Positions 8,339-18,156 of a DNA stretch of 42,692 nucleotides are shown here, in pieces. The notes under the pieces are model-generated. The model searched no databases, was not told the origin of the DNA, and was given only the letters and a program-made list of their open reading frames with translations. Origin of the DNA: Bacillota bacterium (GTDB lineage Bacteria > Bacillota > Clostridia > Peptostreptococcales > Anaerovoracaceae); contig JAAWDM010000036.1 in the NCBI GenBank assembly GCA_022793795.1, positions 1 to 42,692 of the forward strand, given 5' to 3'. Numbering within the stretch: the first letter of the stretch is position 1; every line of letters starts with the position of its first letter. Made by a program: the position numbers and the translations under genes.

Positions 8339-10140
8339 TATGTTCTTCCCCCGCGTACTTTTATCTCATTCTGCACTTTCATCAATTCCATCGTTAACTG
8401 GTTGATTGCATCCTCATTATTTTCTTCGTCGGCCAAAGATAATCGCAGAATTAGGTCCTGTTCTCGTTCTGCCAGCTGATTGCATCGCCAGGTATTGATA
8501 CATTCCTCAAATACCTGCTCTTCATTGGCGCATATTACAATCCCATCTAAGGATTTTTGTAAGCTTTCACTTTCCTCTGGGTCCAGTCTGTCCAAAACCT
8601 GTTCCAGATGGAAATCCCCATGAAGCCCATAAAGTTCAAACAGAATGTCCACTACCTTTCTTCCAAGCTGACTTGCTATAACCTCATCATAATCCAGAAG
8701 TTTTTCCGTAAGTATGGGACTCATCAATAATGTTTTTAGGAGATTGGCCTCCAATAAGTTGATCTCCTTTATATCAGATTCATCCTTTATAGCCCTCTTT
8801 CCCCGAAGCGCGTTACCTTCCATTTCTCTTTGCCTATCCTGACGATTGGAACTGGACGGGCCATTGTGTCCTACCGTATTATTGCCTAAGATTTCCATTT
8901 TTATAGCGCCTTCAGCAATTTTCAGTTCTTTTGCAATTTTTTTGATATAGACATCCGCTTCTACCGGACTGAGATTTGCTAACAACTTGGCAGCGGATTT
9001 TACAAAATCTATCTTTCCTTCTTCTGTTGTAATATCAACGTCTTTTTTTATAAAGTTTAATTTATAGTCGATATGGGGAAGCGCCTCATCAATCAGCGCT
9101 AAAAATCCATCCCGTCCATTCTTTTTGATGTATTCGTCTGGATCCTTCCCATCAGTCACATGGAGCACTCGCACCTTGCACCCCTCTTTGGTCAAGATTT
9201 CAATTCCTCGCATGGCTGCATTCTGTCCTGCACTGTCAGCATCATATGACAGAATCACCTGACGGGTATATCGTTTAATCAGCTTGGTCTGATTCTCTGT
9301 CAGCGCTGTTCCAAGGGACGCGATTACATTTCTCACACCGCCCTGAAATAGAGAAATGGCATCCATATACCCTTCCACCAAAATGGCATAGCCTTCTTTA
9401 CCGATATCCTGTTTGGTGGTATTTAAGGCATATAGATTATTCTTCTTCTGAAACACCTTGTTTTCCGGCGAATTGAGATATTTAGGCGTATCGTCGCCGA
9501 TAGCTCGTCCTCCGAAGCCGATTACCTTGCCGCTGGTATTGATGATGGGAAACATGACTCTATTTCGGAACTTATCATAATATTTCCCCTTGCTTTCAGA
9601 AATCAAACCTAGTTCCAGCAAAATTTTTTCTTCAATACCTTTTTCTTTGAAATAGTTGTAAAGGCTGTCCCATTTTTCATCAGCATAACCGATTCCAAAC
9701 TTTTTCAATGTGGCGTCGCTGATGCCGCGATTTCTCATATATGTATATCCTGCATTCTTCTGCTCGGTAAAGGCCCGATAAAAAAATCTGGCTGCTTCTT
9801 TGTTAATCTCGTAGTACTTCTCTCGATCCTCACCAAAATGGTTTCGCTTAATGGTAATACCGTATTCATTGGCCAATCTTTCTACCGCCTCGTTGAAATC
9901 CAGATTGTAGTATTTCATCACGAAACCGATGGCATCTCCTGTGGCGCCGCACCCAAAACAGGTAAAAATCTGCTTCTGCTCAGATACAACAAAAGAAGGT
10001 GTCTTTTCATTATGAAACGGACAAACACCTTTGTGATTTGCACCAGCGCGCTTCAGCGTCACCACTCTGCCGACCACATCCACAATATTGATCTGGCTTT
10101 TTAGATCCTCGATTGTAGAATTACTAAAAGACAAACCCAT
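8338..10140 (-). CDS. dnaG: DNA primase
   Basis: Synthesises RNA primers at the replication fork. The N-terminal zinc ribbon is C40-x2-H43-x17-C61-x2-C64, followed by the catalytic core and TOPRIM fold with [13 protein letters not shown] (metal-binding Glu) and [14 protein letters not shown] (DxD). The C-terminal 150 residues form the helicase-interaction domain. Length 600 is normal. The sequence TAGGAG lies six bases before the ATG. The 114-base gap before it, downstream of dgt, holds TATACT (minus strand) but no convincing -35, so a separate promoter is uncertain. Confidence 0.97.
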   Translation of the reverse strand: MGLSFSNSTIEDLKSQINIVDVVGRVVTLKRAGANHKGVCPFHNEKTPSFVVSEQKQIFTCFGCGATGDAIGFVMKYYNLDFNEAVERLANEYGITIKRNHFGEDREKYYEINKEAARFFYRAFTEQKNAGYTYMRNRGISDATLKKFGIGYADEKWDSLYNYFKEKGIEEKILLELGLISESKGKYYDKFRNRVMFPIINTSGKVIGFGGRAIGDDTPKYLNSPENKVFQKKNNLYALNTTKQDIGKEGYAILVEGYMDAISLFQGGVRNVIASLGTALTENQTKLIKRYTRQVILSYDADSAGQNAAMRGIEILTKEGCKVRVLHVTDGKDPDEYIKKNGRDGFLALIDEALPHIDYKLNFIKKDVDITTEEGKIDFVKSAAKLLANLSPVEADVYIKKIAKELKIAEGAIKMEILGNNTVGHNGPSSSNRQDRQREMEGNALRGKRAIKDESDIKEINLLEANLLKTLLMSPILTEKLLDYDEVIASQLGRKVVDILFELYGLHGDFHLEQVLDRLDPEESESLQKSLDGIVICANEEQVFEECINTWRCNQLAEREQDLILRLSLADEENNEDAINQLTMELMKVQNEIKVRGGRT

Positions 10141-10254
10141 TTTTTACTCCTATCTACTGATAGTATACGACAAAAATGGGCTGTTTCCTTTTTTATTTGT
10201 GAAAAATTACAAAAATTTTTTTAAACTTTGAAAGACAAAATTGACTATCTATCC

Positions 10255-11265
10255 TTATTTCCAGCTCTTTGGTACAAACAGTTCTGTATATAGATGGAGG
10301 GCATAACGGTCAGTCATGCCAGCCACACAGTCCTTGGCCGCCTCGTTTATGCCATCCTCCTTGGCAATGGGCTTTAAATCCCCTGGAAGTTCTTCTGGGT
10401 GACCAATAAAATATTCATACAGGGATTTGATCACCACTTCTACTTTGGCCAAATCCTCTTCCTTTTTCACTCTGCTGCTCTTATATACATTAGCAAACAT
10501 GAAACTTCTCAAATGATTCATTTCTTCCTTATAGGCAGCGCTCTGATAGATCTGCTCCTGTCCATCGCTGTTTTGAATCACATCGATGACCATATTATTG
10601 ATTCTTTCTTGATGGCTCCTTCCAAACAAATCCAGTACCTGCTTAGGAATATCCCCCATAGAAATAACCCCGCTGCGTACTGCGTCATCGATATCATGGT
10701 TCAGATAGGCGATCCTATCGCTAATCTTGACAACTTGCCCTTCTAAAGTAAACGGCATATATGCCCCGGTATGGCCTACAATGCCATCCCGTACCTCTTC
10801 GGTCAGGTTCATACCCTTACGATTTGCAGTGGATTCCAACACCTCCACCACTCGAAGGCTCTGTAAATTATGTTCAAATCCGCCGGGATGAATGGAATTG
10901 AGCACCATCTCTCCATTGTGGCCAAAAGGCGTATGCCCCAAATCATGGCCCAATGCAATGGCTTCGGTCAAATCCTCATTAAGATTCAGACTTCTGGCAA
11001 TAGTTCTGGCAATCTGAGATACTTCAATGGTATGGGTCAGCCTCGTTCTGAAATGGTCTCCTTCCGGCGCCAAAAACACCTGAGTTTTGTGCATGAGGCG
11101 GCGAAAGGCTTTAGAATGAACGATACGGTCTCTGTCTCGTTGAAATTCCGTACGCATATGGCACTTTTCCTCTGGATATTTTCTGCCACGAGAAGCTACG
11201 CTTTTCGTCGCCTTTTCTGAAAGCATGATAAATTCTCTTTGCTCTAAATCTTCTCTAACCAGCAT
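10255..11265 (-). CDS. dgt: Deoxyguanosinetriphosphate triphosphohydrolase-like protein (HD domain)
   Basis: A 336-residue HD-superfamily dNTP triphosphohydrolase, splitting dNTPs into deoxynucleoside and triphosphate. Metal-site motifs are visible: RTRLTHTIEVSQIA, ALGHDLGHTPFGHNGE (the HD pair) and GGFEHNLQSLRVVE, with YLNHDIDDAVRSG further on. The opening RKYPEEKCHMRTEFQRDRDRI-like segment is typical of the short (non-E. coli) class. GAGGAGGAG lies just before the ATG. It is ten bases downstream of dut; together they would control the dUTP/dNTP pool next to primase. Confidence 0.93.
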   Translation of the reverse strand: MLVREDLEQREFIMLSEKATKSVASRGRKYPEEKCHMRTEFQRDRDRIVHSKAFRRLMHKTQVFLAPEGDHFRTRLTHTIEVSQIARTIARSLNLNEDLTEAIALGHDLGHTPFGHNGEMVLNSIHPGGFEHNLQSLRVVEVLESTANRKGMNLTEEVRDGIVGHTGAYMPFTLEGQVVKISDRIAYLNHDIDDAVRSGVISMGDIPKQVLDLFGRSHQERINNMVIDVIQNSDGQEQIYQSAAYKEEMNHLRSFMFANVYKSSRVKKEEDLAKVEVVIKSLYEYFIGHPEELPGDLKPIAKEDGINEAAKDCVAGMTDRYALHLYTELFVPKSWK

Positions 11266-11275
11266 ACGCTCCTCC

Positions 11276-11761
11276 TCATTTCACTCCGGTGTGTCCGAAA
11301 CCGCCTGCTCCCCTTTCAGTAGCCTGAACCTCTTCTGCAAGGATAAAATCGGCCTGTTCATATCTGCTAAATACCACCTGGGCGATTCTGTCTCCATCCT
11401 CTATGGTATAGGCTTCTTCTCCCAGATTGATGACAGGCACATTCCACTCGCCTCGATAGTCGCTATCCACTGTGCCCACGCCATTTATCATGGTGATACC
11501 ATGTTTAATGGAAAGCCCCGATCTGGCTCTGACTTGGGCTTCGATGCCCGGCGGCAATTCTACAAAAAGTCCGGTAGGAATCAGCCGTCGTTGTCCCGGT
11601 TCAATTCTAACGCCGCCTTCCGGCAAATATGCCCGAAGGTCGGCCCCTGCTGCGCCCGCCGTCTCATAAGAAGGCAGGCGCCCGCTCTTGCTCACAATTT
11701 TTATCTTTAGACCTGCAATTTCCTGATTCAAATTTCTTTCCTCGTCCTTTCGTTTATGCAC
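11276..11761 (-). CDS. dut: Deoxyuridine 5'-triphosphate nucleotidohydrolase (dUTPase)
   Basis: Hydrolyses dUTP to dUMP and pyrophosphate, keeping uracil out of DNA and feeding dTMP synthesis. All five trimeric dUTPase motifs are present: [32 protein letters not shown] and the C-terminal [10 protein letters not shown]. The first codon is a GTG at 11761, with AAAGG eight bases upstream, overlapping the end of the M16 gene by eight bases. A TTG at 11731 preceded by GAGGAAAG is a credible alternative giving 151 residues, closer to the family's length. Confidence 0.95.
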   Translation of the reverse strand: MHKRKDEERNLNQEIAGLKIKIVSKSGRLPSYETAGAAGADLRAYLPEGGVRIEPGQRRLIPTGLFVELPPGIEAQVRARSGLSIKHGITMINGVGTVDSDYRGEWNVPVINLGEEAYTIEDGDRIAQVVFSRYEQADFILAEEVQATERGAGGFGHTGVK

Positions 11762-13010
11762 CCATCATACCTTTCAAATCAATTCGTTTTCCTGTTACAG
11801 CCACTGCCGAATACCTGCCCAAATCGCATATCCTTTCTTTCACCACTTCGATATCCTCCATGGTGACCCCATTTAAATCAGCTAGTACCTGCTCCGGCGT
11901 ATAAACCCGATCCAAAAGCAACAAATTCTTACCGATACTGAAACAACGACTGGCCACATTTTCCTGGCCAAAGATATAATTGCTCTTTAACTGTTCCCTG
12001 GATGCAGAAAGTTCTTCCTCTGTAATACCGCCTGTTTTTAATGTCTGAAGTTCTTCTCTGATTCCCTCTATGGCCTTGCGTATTTTATCATGGCTGACGC
12101 CTGCATAGATGATGTAATATCCAGTTCTGCTGTAAGCGCTGAGCATGGAATAGACGCTGTAAGCCAGCCCCTTCTCCTCCCTGATATTTTGAAACAATCG
12201 GGAACTCATGCTGCCGCCCATCACATTGTTTAAAATGGAAAACGCGTAATACTGTGGGTCATCCAAGGAAATGGCCCTGGTTGCCAGACAAAGATGGGAC
12301 TGTTGGATATCCTTAACCACTACCCTGCTCGACTTCTCATAAGGCGCTGTGACTACAGATTTTACAGGTTTGGATGGATACAGCTTTTCAAACTGTCCTT
12401 CCAGATAATCACAGACTCGTTCTGGCTCTATATTTCCTGCAACAGATACAACAATGGAATCTCTGGTATATTCAGCCTCTTTATACGCTGTCAGCACATT
12501 TCTACTGATTCGTTTCAAACTGGTAGGCGTACCGATAATGGAATTTCCCAGAGGATCTCCCTGAAATACCATTTCCCCTATAATGTCGTGAGCCAAGTCG
12601 TCGGGCTGGTCCTGGGTCATCTTGATTTCTTCACAGATAACCTGCCGCTCCTTATTCATTTCCGCACGATCAAAAACAGAGTGGTTTAGCATATCCAGCA
12701 GGACTTCCGTTCCTTTTTCAAAGTTATCCTTCAAAACCTTTACATAATAGCAGGTAGCTTCCTTGCCGGTAAAGGCATTGATGTTGCCTCCAATCTTGTC
12801 GATGTCCGCAGCAATGTCTCTGGCGCTTCTTTTTTCTGTACCCTTGAACATCATGTGTTCTATGTAATGGGAAATACCTGCATATTTGGCGGTCTCATCT
12901 ACGGCTCCTGCCTTGACCCAGATGCCCACTGCCACTGATTCCACATAGGGAATCCGTTCCATGACCACGCGAACGCCACAGTCCAATTTCCTTATATCGA
13001 TAAAGCTCAT
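11754..13010 (-). CDS. M16 family zinc peptidase (processing-peptidase-like)
   Basis: A 418-residue pitrilysin/insulinase-family protein. The inverted zinc motif HxxEH is seen as H48-Y-I-E51-H52, followed by [10 protein letters not shown] and a conserved glutamate region [12 protein letters not shown]. The second half carries the usual [20 protein letters not shown] block. It resembles the B. subtilis MlpA (YmxG) type found in Firmicutes; the substrate is unknown. AGGAGG lies ten bases before the ATG, inside the end of the preceding small gene. Translationally linked to dut downstream. Confidence 0.92.
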   Translation of the reverse strand: MSFIDIRKLDCGVRVVMERIPYVESVAVGIWVKAGAVDETAKYAGISHYIEHMMFKGTEKRSARDIAADIDKIGGNINAFTGKEATCYYVKVLKDNFEKGTEVLLDMLNHSVFDRAEMNKERQVICEEIKMTQDQPDDLAHDIIGEMVFQGDPLGNSIIGTPTSLKRISRNVLTAYKEAEYTRDSIVVSVAGNIEPERVCDYLEGQFEKLYPSKPVKSVVTAPYEKSSRVVVKDIQQSHLCLATRAISLDDPQYYAFSILNNVMGGSMSSRLFQNIREEKGLAYSVYSMLSAYSRTGYYIIYAGVSHDKIRKAIEGIREELQTLKTGGITEEELSASREQLKSNYIFGQENVASRCFSIGKNLLLLDRVYTPEQVLADLNGVTMEDIEVVKERICDLGRYSAVAVTGKRIDLKGMMGA

Positions 13011-13012
13011 CC

Positions 13013-13186
13013 CTATTTATCCTCCTTTGATTTGATGAAGCCGACCAGCAGCACCGCCGCCACCGCGATTAAAGCGATTAACTCCCCTGTTTTGCCAAGA
13101 ACAGTTCCCACCAGGCTGGTAGCCCAGAGGATAATGGCAAAAGCGATTAAAATGGTAATCAAAATCAATAATCCGTTTTTTTTCAT
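13013..13186 (-). CDS. Small two-helix membrane protein (57 residues)
   Basis: A short frame starting MKKNGLLILITILIAF and ending GFIKSKEDK, with two hydrophobic stretches (about residues 5-28 and 34-51) separated by a GKTGE turn. AAGGTGA lies seven bases before the ATG. Its stop codon is two bases from the M16 peptidase start, and its final codons supply that gene's AGGAGG site, which supports it being real and first in the operon. I do not recognise a family; it may help a membrane function of the downstream peptidase, but this is a guess. Confidence 0.65.
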   Translation of the reverse strand: MKKNGLLILITILIAFAIILWATSLVGTVLGKTGELIALIAVAAVLLVGFIKSKEDK

Positions 13187-13270
13187 AGTCAGTTCACCTT
13201 ATTTTCATACCCTAGATTGACGGTGCCCTTGGCAATCTGGGGTAAATTCTCTAAATAATTTATTATTGTA

Positions 13271-13298
13271 ACACACTTTCATGGAAATTCATATACTA
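13271..13298 (+). promoter_or_regulatory. Possible sporulation-type (SigK/SigE) promoter
   Basis: CATATACTA (13290-13298) fits the CATAnnnTA -10 pattern of SigK, with ACAC sequences 15-17 bases upstream as a possible -35. No sigma-A -35 with proper spacing to TATACT is seen. It precedes the Cys-rich gene by about 50 bases. By-eye assignment. Confidence 0.4.
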
Positions 13299-13350
13299 TC
13301 AAAGAAAGAAAATTGGACTATTTCCAGACCATTTAAGGAGGTATTACTAT

Positions 13351-14442
13351 ATGAGCTGCTTTGGTGGAAGAGTATCCCAAGACCTCTATCAGAACTGCTG
13401 CAATTCCCATGTACTCTGCGAATTTGACGGAGATATCAGCAGCCTGAAATCCGAGCCGATCTATGTACAGAAAGTCTTCGATGCTGTGGAGTTTCATCTT
13501 CAGGGCATGAAGAGTGTCAGCGGTCAGGTTTTCTCGCCATGTATCCCATGCGGTTACAGGGTAAAGCGCGTGATAGACATCAGATGCAAAAAATTCTTTA
13601 ATCCCGAAAATGTGGATGATGAAAACAACTTAAAGCTGGATGTAAATACCAGCATTTCCGGCGCTACATTTCTTAGAAACAGCGCAGGCGATCTGTTAAC
13701 AGTAGTAGGCGCAGACGGAAATCTGTCAGAAAGACTGCTTTATGCAGATACGACGAACTGTGATGACGACTGTATGGGTACGCCGATCTTTGGTACACAG
13801 AATATCTGTATCACAGGTAATGTGATTGTAGAGTTGGATCTGCTCCTTTGTGACAGCTGCAACCGCGAAACCATCTTTACCATTTCTTCTGAAGTAAATG
13901 TGGCAGAGGCCTGCCAGCCGCTTGTACTTACGAATTTCTTTGAAATCTGTATGCCATCGGCCATCGACACGGCTTTCCTGCCTAGATTTACTGAATTCTG
14001 TAACTCTGCTTGCGAAACCAGATTGGCAACCAATAATTATGGCAGAGACCTATGTATCGATGCAGACGGCCAGGTAACAGCTAACCTGATTATCGCCATC
14101 TGTGTAACCTGCGAAAAGAAAATTGTCGTTCCAGTACAACTCTGTGTTCTGTCCACTGGCTATGTTCAGGCAGAAGTACAGCAGAACGCAGTCTGCCAGT
14201 CCTTCCCAACTCTGTTCCCGAATCAGATTAGACCGTGCGACACCATTGAAAACTGTGGCGCCATCGCCGATAACACCGATAACGGAGACTGTGGATGCGG
14301 CCCTGTAGTTGGCGGTAACTGCGGCTGTGGATGCGACTGCGATTGCGACCCGTGTAACTCCTGTGACTCATGCGACGACAACGGATGCGGCTGCGATAAC
14401 GGCAGACCAAACCGTCCGCAAAGACCACAGCCTAGAAGATAA
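13351..14442 (+). CDS. Large cysteine-rich protein, possible spore-coat/exosporium component
   Basis: A 363-residue protein with about 35 cysteines and no signal peptide or membrane helix. Residues 1-310 hold spaced single and paired Cys (CFGG, NCC, PCIPCGY, CDSCN, CVTCEKK) in a beta-rich, hydrophobic sequence that may be built of repeated units (VxDAVEFHL, ICITGNVIVELDLLLC, LIIAICVTC). The tail is a CG/CD-rich stretch with 13 Cys in about 50 residues, ending in a basic RPNRPQRPQPRR. AAGGAGG lies nine bases before the ATG. A cytosolic protein so rich in cysteine suggests disulfide-linked self-assembly, as in clostridial spore surface layers; the CATATACTA element agrees. I do not recognise a named family. 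Confidence 0.75.
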   Translation: MSCFGGRVSQDLYQNCCNSHVLCEFDGDISSLKSEPIYVQKVFDAVEFHLQGMKSVSGQVFSPCIPCGYRVKRVIDIRCKKFFNPENVDDENNLKLDVNTSISGATFLRNSAGDLLTVVGADGNLSERLLYADTTNCDDDCMGTPIFGTQNICITGNVIVELDLLLCDSCNRETIFTISSEVNVAEACQPLVLTNFFEICMPSAIDTAFLPRFTEFCNSACETRLATNNYGRDLCIDADGQVTANLIIAICVTCEKKIVVPVQLCVLSTGYVQAEVQQNAVCQSFPTLFPNQIRPCDTIENCGAIADNTDNGDCGCGPVVGGNCGCGCDCDCDPCNSCDSCDDNGCGCDNGRPNRPQRPQPRR

Positions 14443-14463
14443 AAAATAGAATAGACTATCGAA

Positions 14464-14512
14464 TGGGGCTGTCGCTTTAACGGAAAATAACCGTTAGGGC
14501 ACAGCCCCTTTC
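14464..14512 (+). terminator. Terminator of the Cys-rich gene
   Basis: GGGGCTGT (14465-14472) pairs with ACAGCCCC (14501-14508), with an inner TAACGG/CCGTTA stem, followed by TTTC. The stem is strong, the T run short. Confidence 0.7.
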
Positions 14513-14722
14513 AATATTTCCGTATGTTTCAAGAAAAGCATTTTGCAAAGCGTCGCCTTGTAGTGAACGAAACAGATAACCACTCGTTTGATGTGTGGCT
14601 GCGATTATATATTGCATTTTAACCTGAATCACTAATTTCTTAAATAAGTTAAAATCTCTCGTTCTTACAAACTATCTATTGAAATGTTTTGTTTGGGCAA
14701 CCGCCTGATAAACCTGCTGCCA
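14513..14722. other. Intergenic region without a gene
   Basis: No reading frame with a ribosome binding site is seen. An inverted repeat ATTTTAAC (14616-14623) / GTTAAAAT (14648-14655) is present with a 24-base loop. The minus-strand sequence after the M20 stop has only a weak GGCAGC/GGTTGCC stem and no T run. Confidence 0.5.
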
Positions 14723-15898
14723 CTATTTCTCGAAATCTGCCCTCAATGCAGCAATTCGCTTTTCATCACAGAATATCTTCAACGTCTGCAGACCGATCAC
14801 CTTCGCGCCAAGGTCGATGGCCTGGTGGGCTCTGTCCGATTTTACCGCTTCAGCAAATTCTCTGGTATGAATCGCAACGCCCCGATCTACAATCTGCAAA
14901 GTTGGATGAAACATTGGGCAAACAAAGCTAACATTTCCTGCATCAGAGGAACCGAAAATCATATCATGATCCCCATTGATTGGAATCTCAAGTTCATCAT
15001 AGACTTCCTTCAATGCTTCCAATCCAGCCTCATTGTTTTTTAAATTGTCATACATGGCAGCAGTCAACGCCTTTTCCCAAGTAGAGTCCGTCATGATGGC
15101 CGCACCTTCTGCACACCTGTCGGCCCGTTTATCCAATTCGAACAAATACGCTTTATCCAGCGCTCTGAAATAAAACTCTGCACTGGCCTCCTCTGGCACA
15201 ATATTCGGCGCTTCTCCACCATTTCTATAGACGCCGTGCATCCGAACGTCCGGCGTCACATGCTGACGAAGCATATCGATACCATGGAACATCAGCTGAG
15301 CACCGTTGAGGGCGTTGATACCATCCCAAGGAGCTGCTGATGCATGAGCAGCTTTTCCATGAAAAGTGTACAGAAACTGATGGAGTCCCAATAACTTGCA
15401 ATATAAAAGGTTCTGATCATATAGGTGAATCATCATAGCCATATCATAGCCTGAAAAAACACCTTGGTCTACCATTGCACATTTAGCGCCGTCGATTTCT
15501 TCATTGGGCGTTCCCAAAATATGAATGTCACAGTTCAATTCGTCCTGCAATGGTACTAAAGCCAAAGCCGCCAATATGCTGATGGAACCGCTGACACAAT
15601 GGCCGCATGCATGACCAATACCTGGAAGCGCATCGTATTCTGTCAAAATAGCGACTTTATGCTTATGATTGTTGGGGCCAAAGATACCACGAAAGGATGT
15701 TTCCAATCCTGCAAAGGGATATTCCACCTCAAATCCATGTTGGCGCAGTAATGCTACAATCTTCTTAGAGGTTTCATATTCCTGTCCCGAAAGTTCAGGA
15801 TGATCTGCAATCTCATCGCTTAAAGCAATCAATTCCCCTAGACCATTTTCCACGTTAGCCATCAATTTGCTTTTTAATACATCATAGTTCTCCATCAT
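14723..15898 (-). CDS. M20 family amidohydrolase/peptidase (M20D, AbgB-like)
   Basis: A 391-residue metallohydrolase of the M20D group, which removes acyl or aminobenzoyl groups from amino acids and dipeptides. The metal-binding GHACGH is at residues 95-100, followed by NEEIDGAKCAMVD. The dimerisation (lid) domain begins near GKAAHASAAPWDGINAL, and SSDAGNVSF and AIHTREF give late metal ligands. No signal peptide, so cytosolic. The ATG at 15898 is preferred to a GTG two codons upstream because GAGG lies at correct distance; an ATG at 15895 is also possible. Substrate unknown. Confidence 0.9.
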   Translation of the reverse strand: MMENYDVLKSKLMANVENGLGELIALSDEIADHPELSGQEYETSKKIVALLRQHGFEVEYPFAGLETSFRGIFGPNNHKHKVAILTEYDALPGIGHACGHCVSGSISILAALALVPLQDELNCDIHILGTPNEEIDGAKCAMVDQGVFSGYDMAMMIHLYDQNLLYCKLLGLHQFLYTFHGKAAHASAAPWDGINALNGAQLMFHGIDMLRQHVTPDVRMHGVYRNGGEAPNIVPEEASAEFYFRALDKAYLFELDKRADRCAEGAAIMTDSTWEKALTAAMYDNLKNNEAGLEALKEVYDELEIPINGDHDMIFGSSDAGNVSFVCPMFHPTLQIVDRGVAIHTREFAEAVKSDRAHQAIDLGAKVIGLQTLKIFCDEKRIAALRADFEK

Positions 15899-15985
15899 GT
15901 TCACCTCACATGTTCATTTATCTCCCCCTCGGTTGGCAAGGGTCTTTCAAATAACTATGTTTCTCTATTGTTTTAGTATACCATT

Positions 15986-16909
15986 TTAAACCAACTTTTT
16001 CCACACTTGTTTCACAATATTCTCCGTATTGATCCTATATGCAGCATAAGGCTGGGCGCTGCCCCGTCCTTCCAGCCAATAGACTTTCCTATGGGCTTCC
16101 ATCACCTGGTCAAAGGTTAGGTCTCTTTGAATTTTTTCTTGAATAAATGCCTCTTCTTCTCTGGCTGCCTGTATATACATATCAAAATAATGTTGATTCA
16201 GCCACATTGGCGCCACACCGTAATGGGGTGAAATCAGATACTTGATGTCCAATTTTTTTAAACGTTTTGCCACCTCAATGGTCTCTGCAAAATCTTTCAA
16301 CGCAGAGGTATCAATTTTCCCTGGCCCTACTAAAACTCCTGTGGATTCGCAAGTAATCAAAATTTTCTCTGGTAACAAAAAATAGGACATGGAGCAATCG
16401 GTATGCCCTTTGGTCTCATAGGCCAGCAAATATTGTTCTTTTCCCAGCATGATTTTATCCCCGTCCGCCAAAACCCTATCCACCCTCATATTATCTACAA
16501 TAATATTTATATCGTTAACTCCATAACTTGTTGCTGCATATTCTCCCAGCCTTTTGATGGTAGCCTTCGCGCCCTCGCTGTCAAAGACTTGTTTTGCTTT
16601 GGAACTGGCATATACTTTCACATCAGGCCAGCGCATCAACACATAAGGCAATCCTCCGATATGATCGTAATGGGTATGAGATAAAACTACATAATCCAGC
16701 TTTGTGCGCTCCCGTTCTAAAACAGCCTCTATATTCTCTATCATCTGCTCTGCAAAACAGGCCATACCTGCGTCGTATAACGCAGTTTTTGATTCCCCCA
16801 GAATGAGCAGGGCTTCTCCGCCCATACCGCCTGTCACCCTATAAATGGGATAGGGATAACGATTTCTATCATGACCTTCAAAGTCTTCAAATATTTTTGA
16901 TTCTTCCAT
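15986..16909 (-). CDS. Metallo-beta-lactamase fold hydrolase
   Basis: A 307-residue MBL-fold protein. The core metal motif HxHxDH is H78-T-H80-Y-D82-H83, followed by GHTDCSMSYFLL (metal His) and ISPHYGVAP. The ATG at 16909 follows GAGGAG at five bases; an in-frame GTG two codons upstream is less likely. Length and motifs fit glyoxalase-II-like or lactonase-type hydrolases, but no substrate can be named. It lies four codons after the RarD-type transporter gene, whose end overlaps its ribosome binding site, so the two are probably co-expressed. Confidence 0.88.
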   Translation of the reverse strand: MEESKIFEDFEGHDRNRYPYPIYRVTGGMGGEALLILGESKTALYDAGMACFAEQMIENIEAVLERERTKLDYVVLSHTHYDHIGGLPYVLMRWPDVKVYASSKAKQVFDSEGAKATIKRLGEYAATSYGVNDINIIVDNMRVDRVLADGDKIMLGKEQYLLAYETKGHTDCSMSYFLLPEKILITCESTGVLVGPGKIDTSALKDFAETIEVAKRLKKLDIKYLISPHYGVAPMWLNQHYFDMYIQAAREEEAFIQEKIQRDLTFDQVMEAHRKVYWLEGRGSAQPYAAYRINTENIVKQVWKKLV

Positions 16910-16918
16910 AGACACTCC

Positions 16919-17848
16919 TCACCTATCGTCTATTTGATTCTCTGCCGTTTTCTGCCCTTCTTTCTCCAGTTTCTGATTTTGAAACTCTCCATAGCTGAAA
17001 AAGGCCAATCCAACCCAAATGATACCAAAGGCCGCCAGTTGAATTCCATCAAAAGGTTCCTGAAACAAATAGATGCTGATTAGCAAGGATAAGGTCGGTG
17101 AAATATATTCCGTAAGGCCAAGAGAAAACAGGCTAATCTTATTGGCTGCATTGGCAAACAGAACCAGCGGAAAAGCTGTAAACAGACCGCAAAACAAAAG
17201 CAGAAAATATTTTCCCCCGTCTGCCACCGCAAGGGCCCCATTTCCCGTGGCTTCCATGGCAATCACTACCACCAACGCTATAGGCATGAGAAAAATAGTC
17301 TCATAGAGCAGAGATAGTAGCGGCGGCATAGGATAGTTTTTCTTCACTGCCGCATAGATGGCGAAGCTGAATCCCAGTCCCAAAGCGATTAGCGGAACCT
17401 GACGAAAATGAATGATAACCACAAGTACGCCCGCAGCAGCAAGGGCCAAAGCCACCGTTTTAAACTTGTCCATTCCCTCTTTAAAAATGACCACTCCAAA
17501 GATGCAGACCAGAAGCGGCTCGATATAATAGCCGATACAGGTCTGAATCACATAGTTGGCATTGACCGCCCAGATATAGATAGACCAGTTAGCGGTTATC
17601 AGAAGCCCCGCCAAAAAGTACCGACCTTTAACGCCTGCCGGACGAAACTGCTCCTTTATCTCTTCCATACCATGTACCTTCACGGCAGCGATAAAACAGA
17701 CCACTGCCACCAAAACGATGCGGTAAAAAATAATGACCACCGAATCGATAGGCCGAAGCATCTGCCAGTAGATAGGCATAATCCCCCACCAAATACTACA
17801 GCCCAATGCTGATGCCATCCCTTGTTTATATGTATTTCTATCTCCCAT
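16919..17848 (-). CDS. rarD: RarD/EamA family (DMT) transporter
   Basis: A 309-residue protein with about ten hydrophobic segments in two EamA-type halves. The block ANWSIYIWAVNANYVIQ followed by GYYIEPL is characteristic of the RarD branch of the drug/metabolite transporters. GLTEYISPTLSLLISIYLF marks the second half. Substrate is unknown; the historical link to chloramphenicol is weak. The ATG at 17848 is chosen because GGGGAGG lies five bases before it; an ATG 12 codons upstream has no site. The C-terminal tail is charged and cytoplasmic. Confidence 0.85.
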   Translation of the reverse strand: MGDRNTYKQGMASALGCSIWWGIMPIYWQMLRPIDSVVIIFYRIVLVAVVCFIAAVKVHGMEEIKEQFRPAGVKGRYFLAGLLITANWSIYIWAVNANYVIQTCIGYYIEPLLVCIFGVVIFKEGMDKFKTVALALAAAGVLVVIIHFRQVPLIALGLGFSFAIYAAVKKNYPMPPLLSLLYETIFLMPIALVVVIAMEATGNGALAVADGGKYFLLLFCGLFTAFPLVLFANAANKISLFSLGLTEYISPTLSLLISIYLFQEPFDGIQLAAFGIIWVGLAFFSYGEFQNQKLEKEGQKTAENQIDDR

Positions 17849-17894
17849 TTTTCCTCCCCATGTATTCAAATGATCCTTGTCCAATCAGGGATAA

Positions 17895-17916
17895 GGGATT
17901 TGCAGTTGCAAATCCC
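17895..17916. terminator. Hairpin downstream of the small Cys-rich gene
   Basis: A perfect 10-bp inverted repeat GGGATTTGCA/TGCAAATCCC with a two-base centre. Neither side has a proper T run, so termination by it is uncertain; it could equally be a protein-binding palindrome. Confidence 0.45.
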
Positions 17917-17924
17917 CATTCATC

Positions 17925-18146
17925 TTAAAATAAGCCGCCAAACAGGCCGCCTCTTCCGTTGTTATTACAGAACAAACAGTACAAAATAATCAATAGAATC
18001 AAAAGCCCAAATAGATTATTTTCTCCATCATCACAGCATCCATCCCGATGGTTGTCACAGCAACATTCCTGAAAGCACTGTTCCTTGCAATTTCTTACAC
18101 AGTCCTGCTCGCAGCACTCTAAACATCTGTTACGATCTTCGCCCAT
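17925..18146 (-). CDS. Small cysteine-rich membrane protein (73 residues)
   Basis: The N-terminal 43 residues carry 12 cysteines in clusters (CLECCEQDC, CKEQC, CCCDN, GCCDD), followed by one hydrophobic helix (LFGLLILLIILYCLFC) and a glycine-rich end GRGGLFGGLF. The ATG at 18146 follows GGAGG at five bases; an ATG seven codons upstream lies within a hairpin. The clusters could bind metal or be disulfide-linked. I do not recognise the family. Like the 13351 gene it is Cys-rich; a spore role is possible but only inferred. Confidence 0.7.
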   Translation of the reverse strand: MGEDRNRCLECCEQDCVRNCKEQCFQECCCDNHRDGCCDDGENNLFGLLILLIILYCLFCNNNGRGGLFGGLF

Positions 18147-18156
18147 AAATGACCTC

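Noticed and set aside
10141..10254. Separate promoter for dnaG
   Set aside because: TATACT is present on the minus strand but no -35 hexamer lies at 16-18 bases, so it is not listed as a feature.
13032..13220. 62-codon plus-strand open frame
   Set aside because: It is antisense to the 57-codon membrane protein gene, has no ribosome binding site and a composition typical of a shadow frame.
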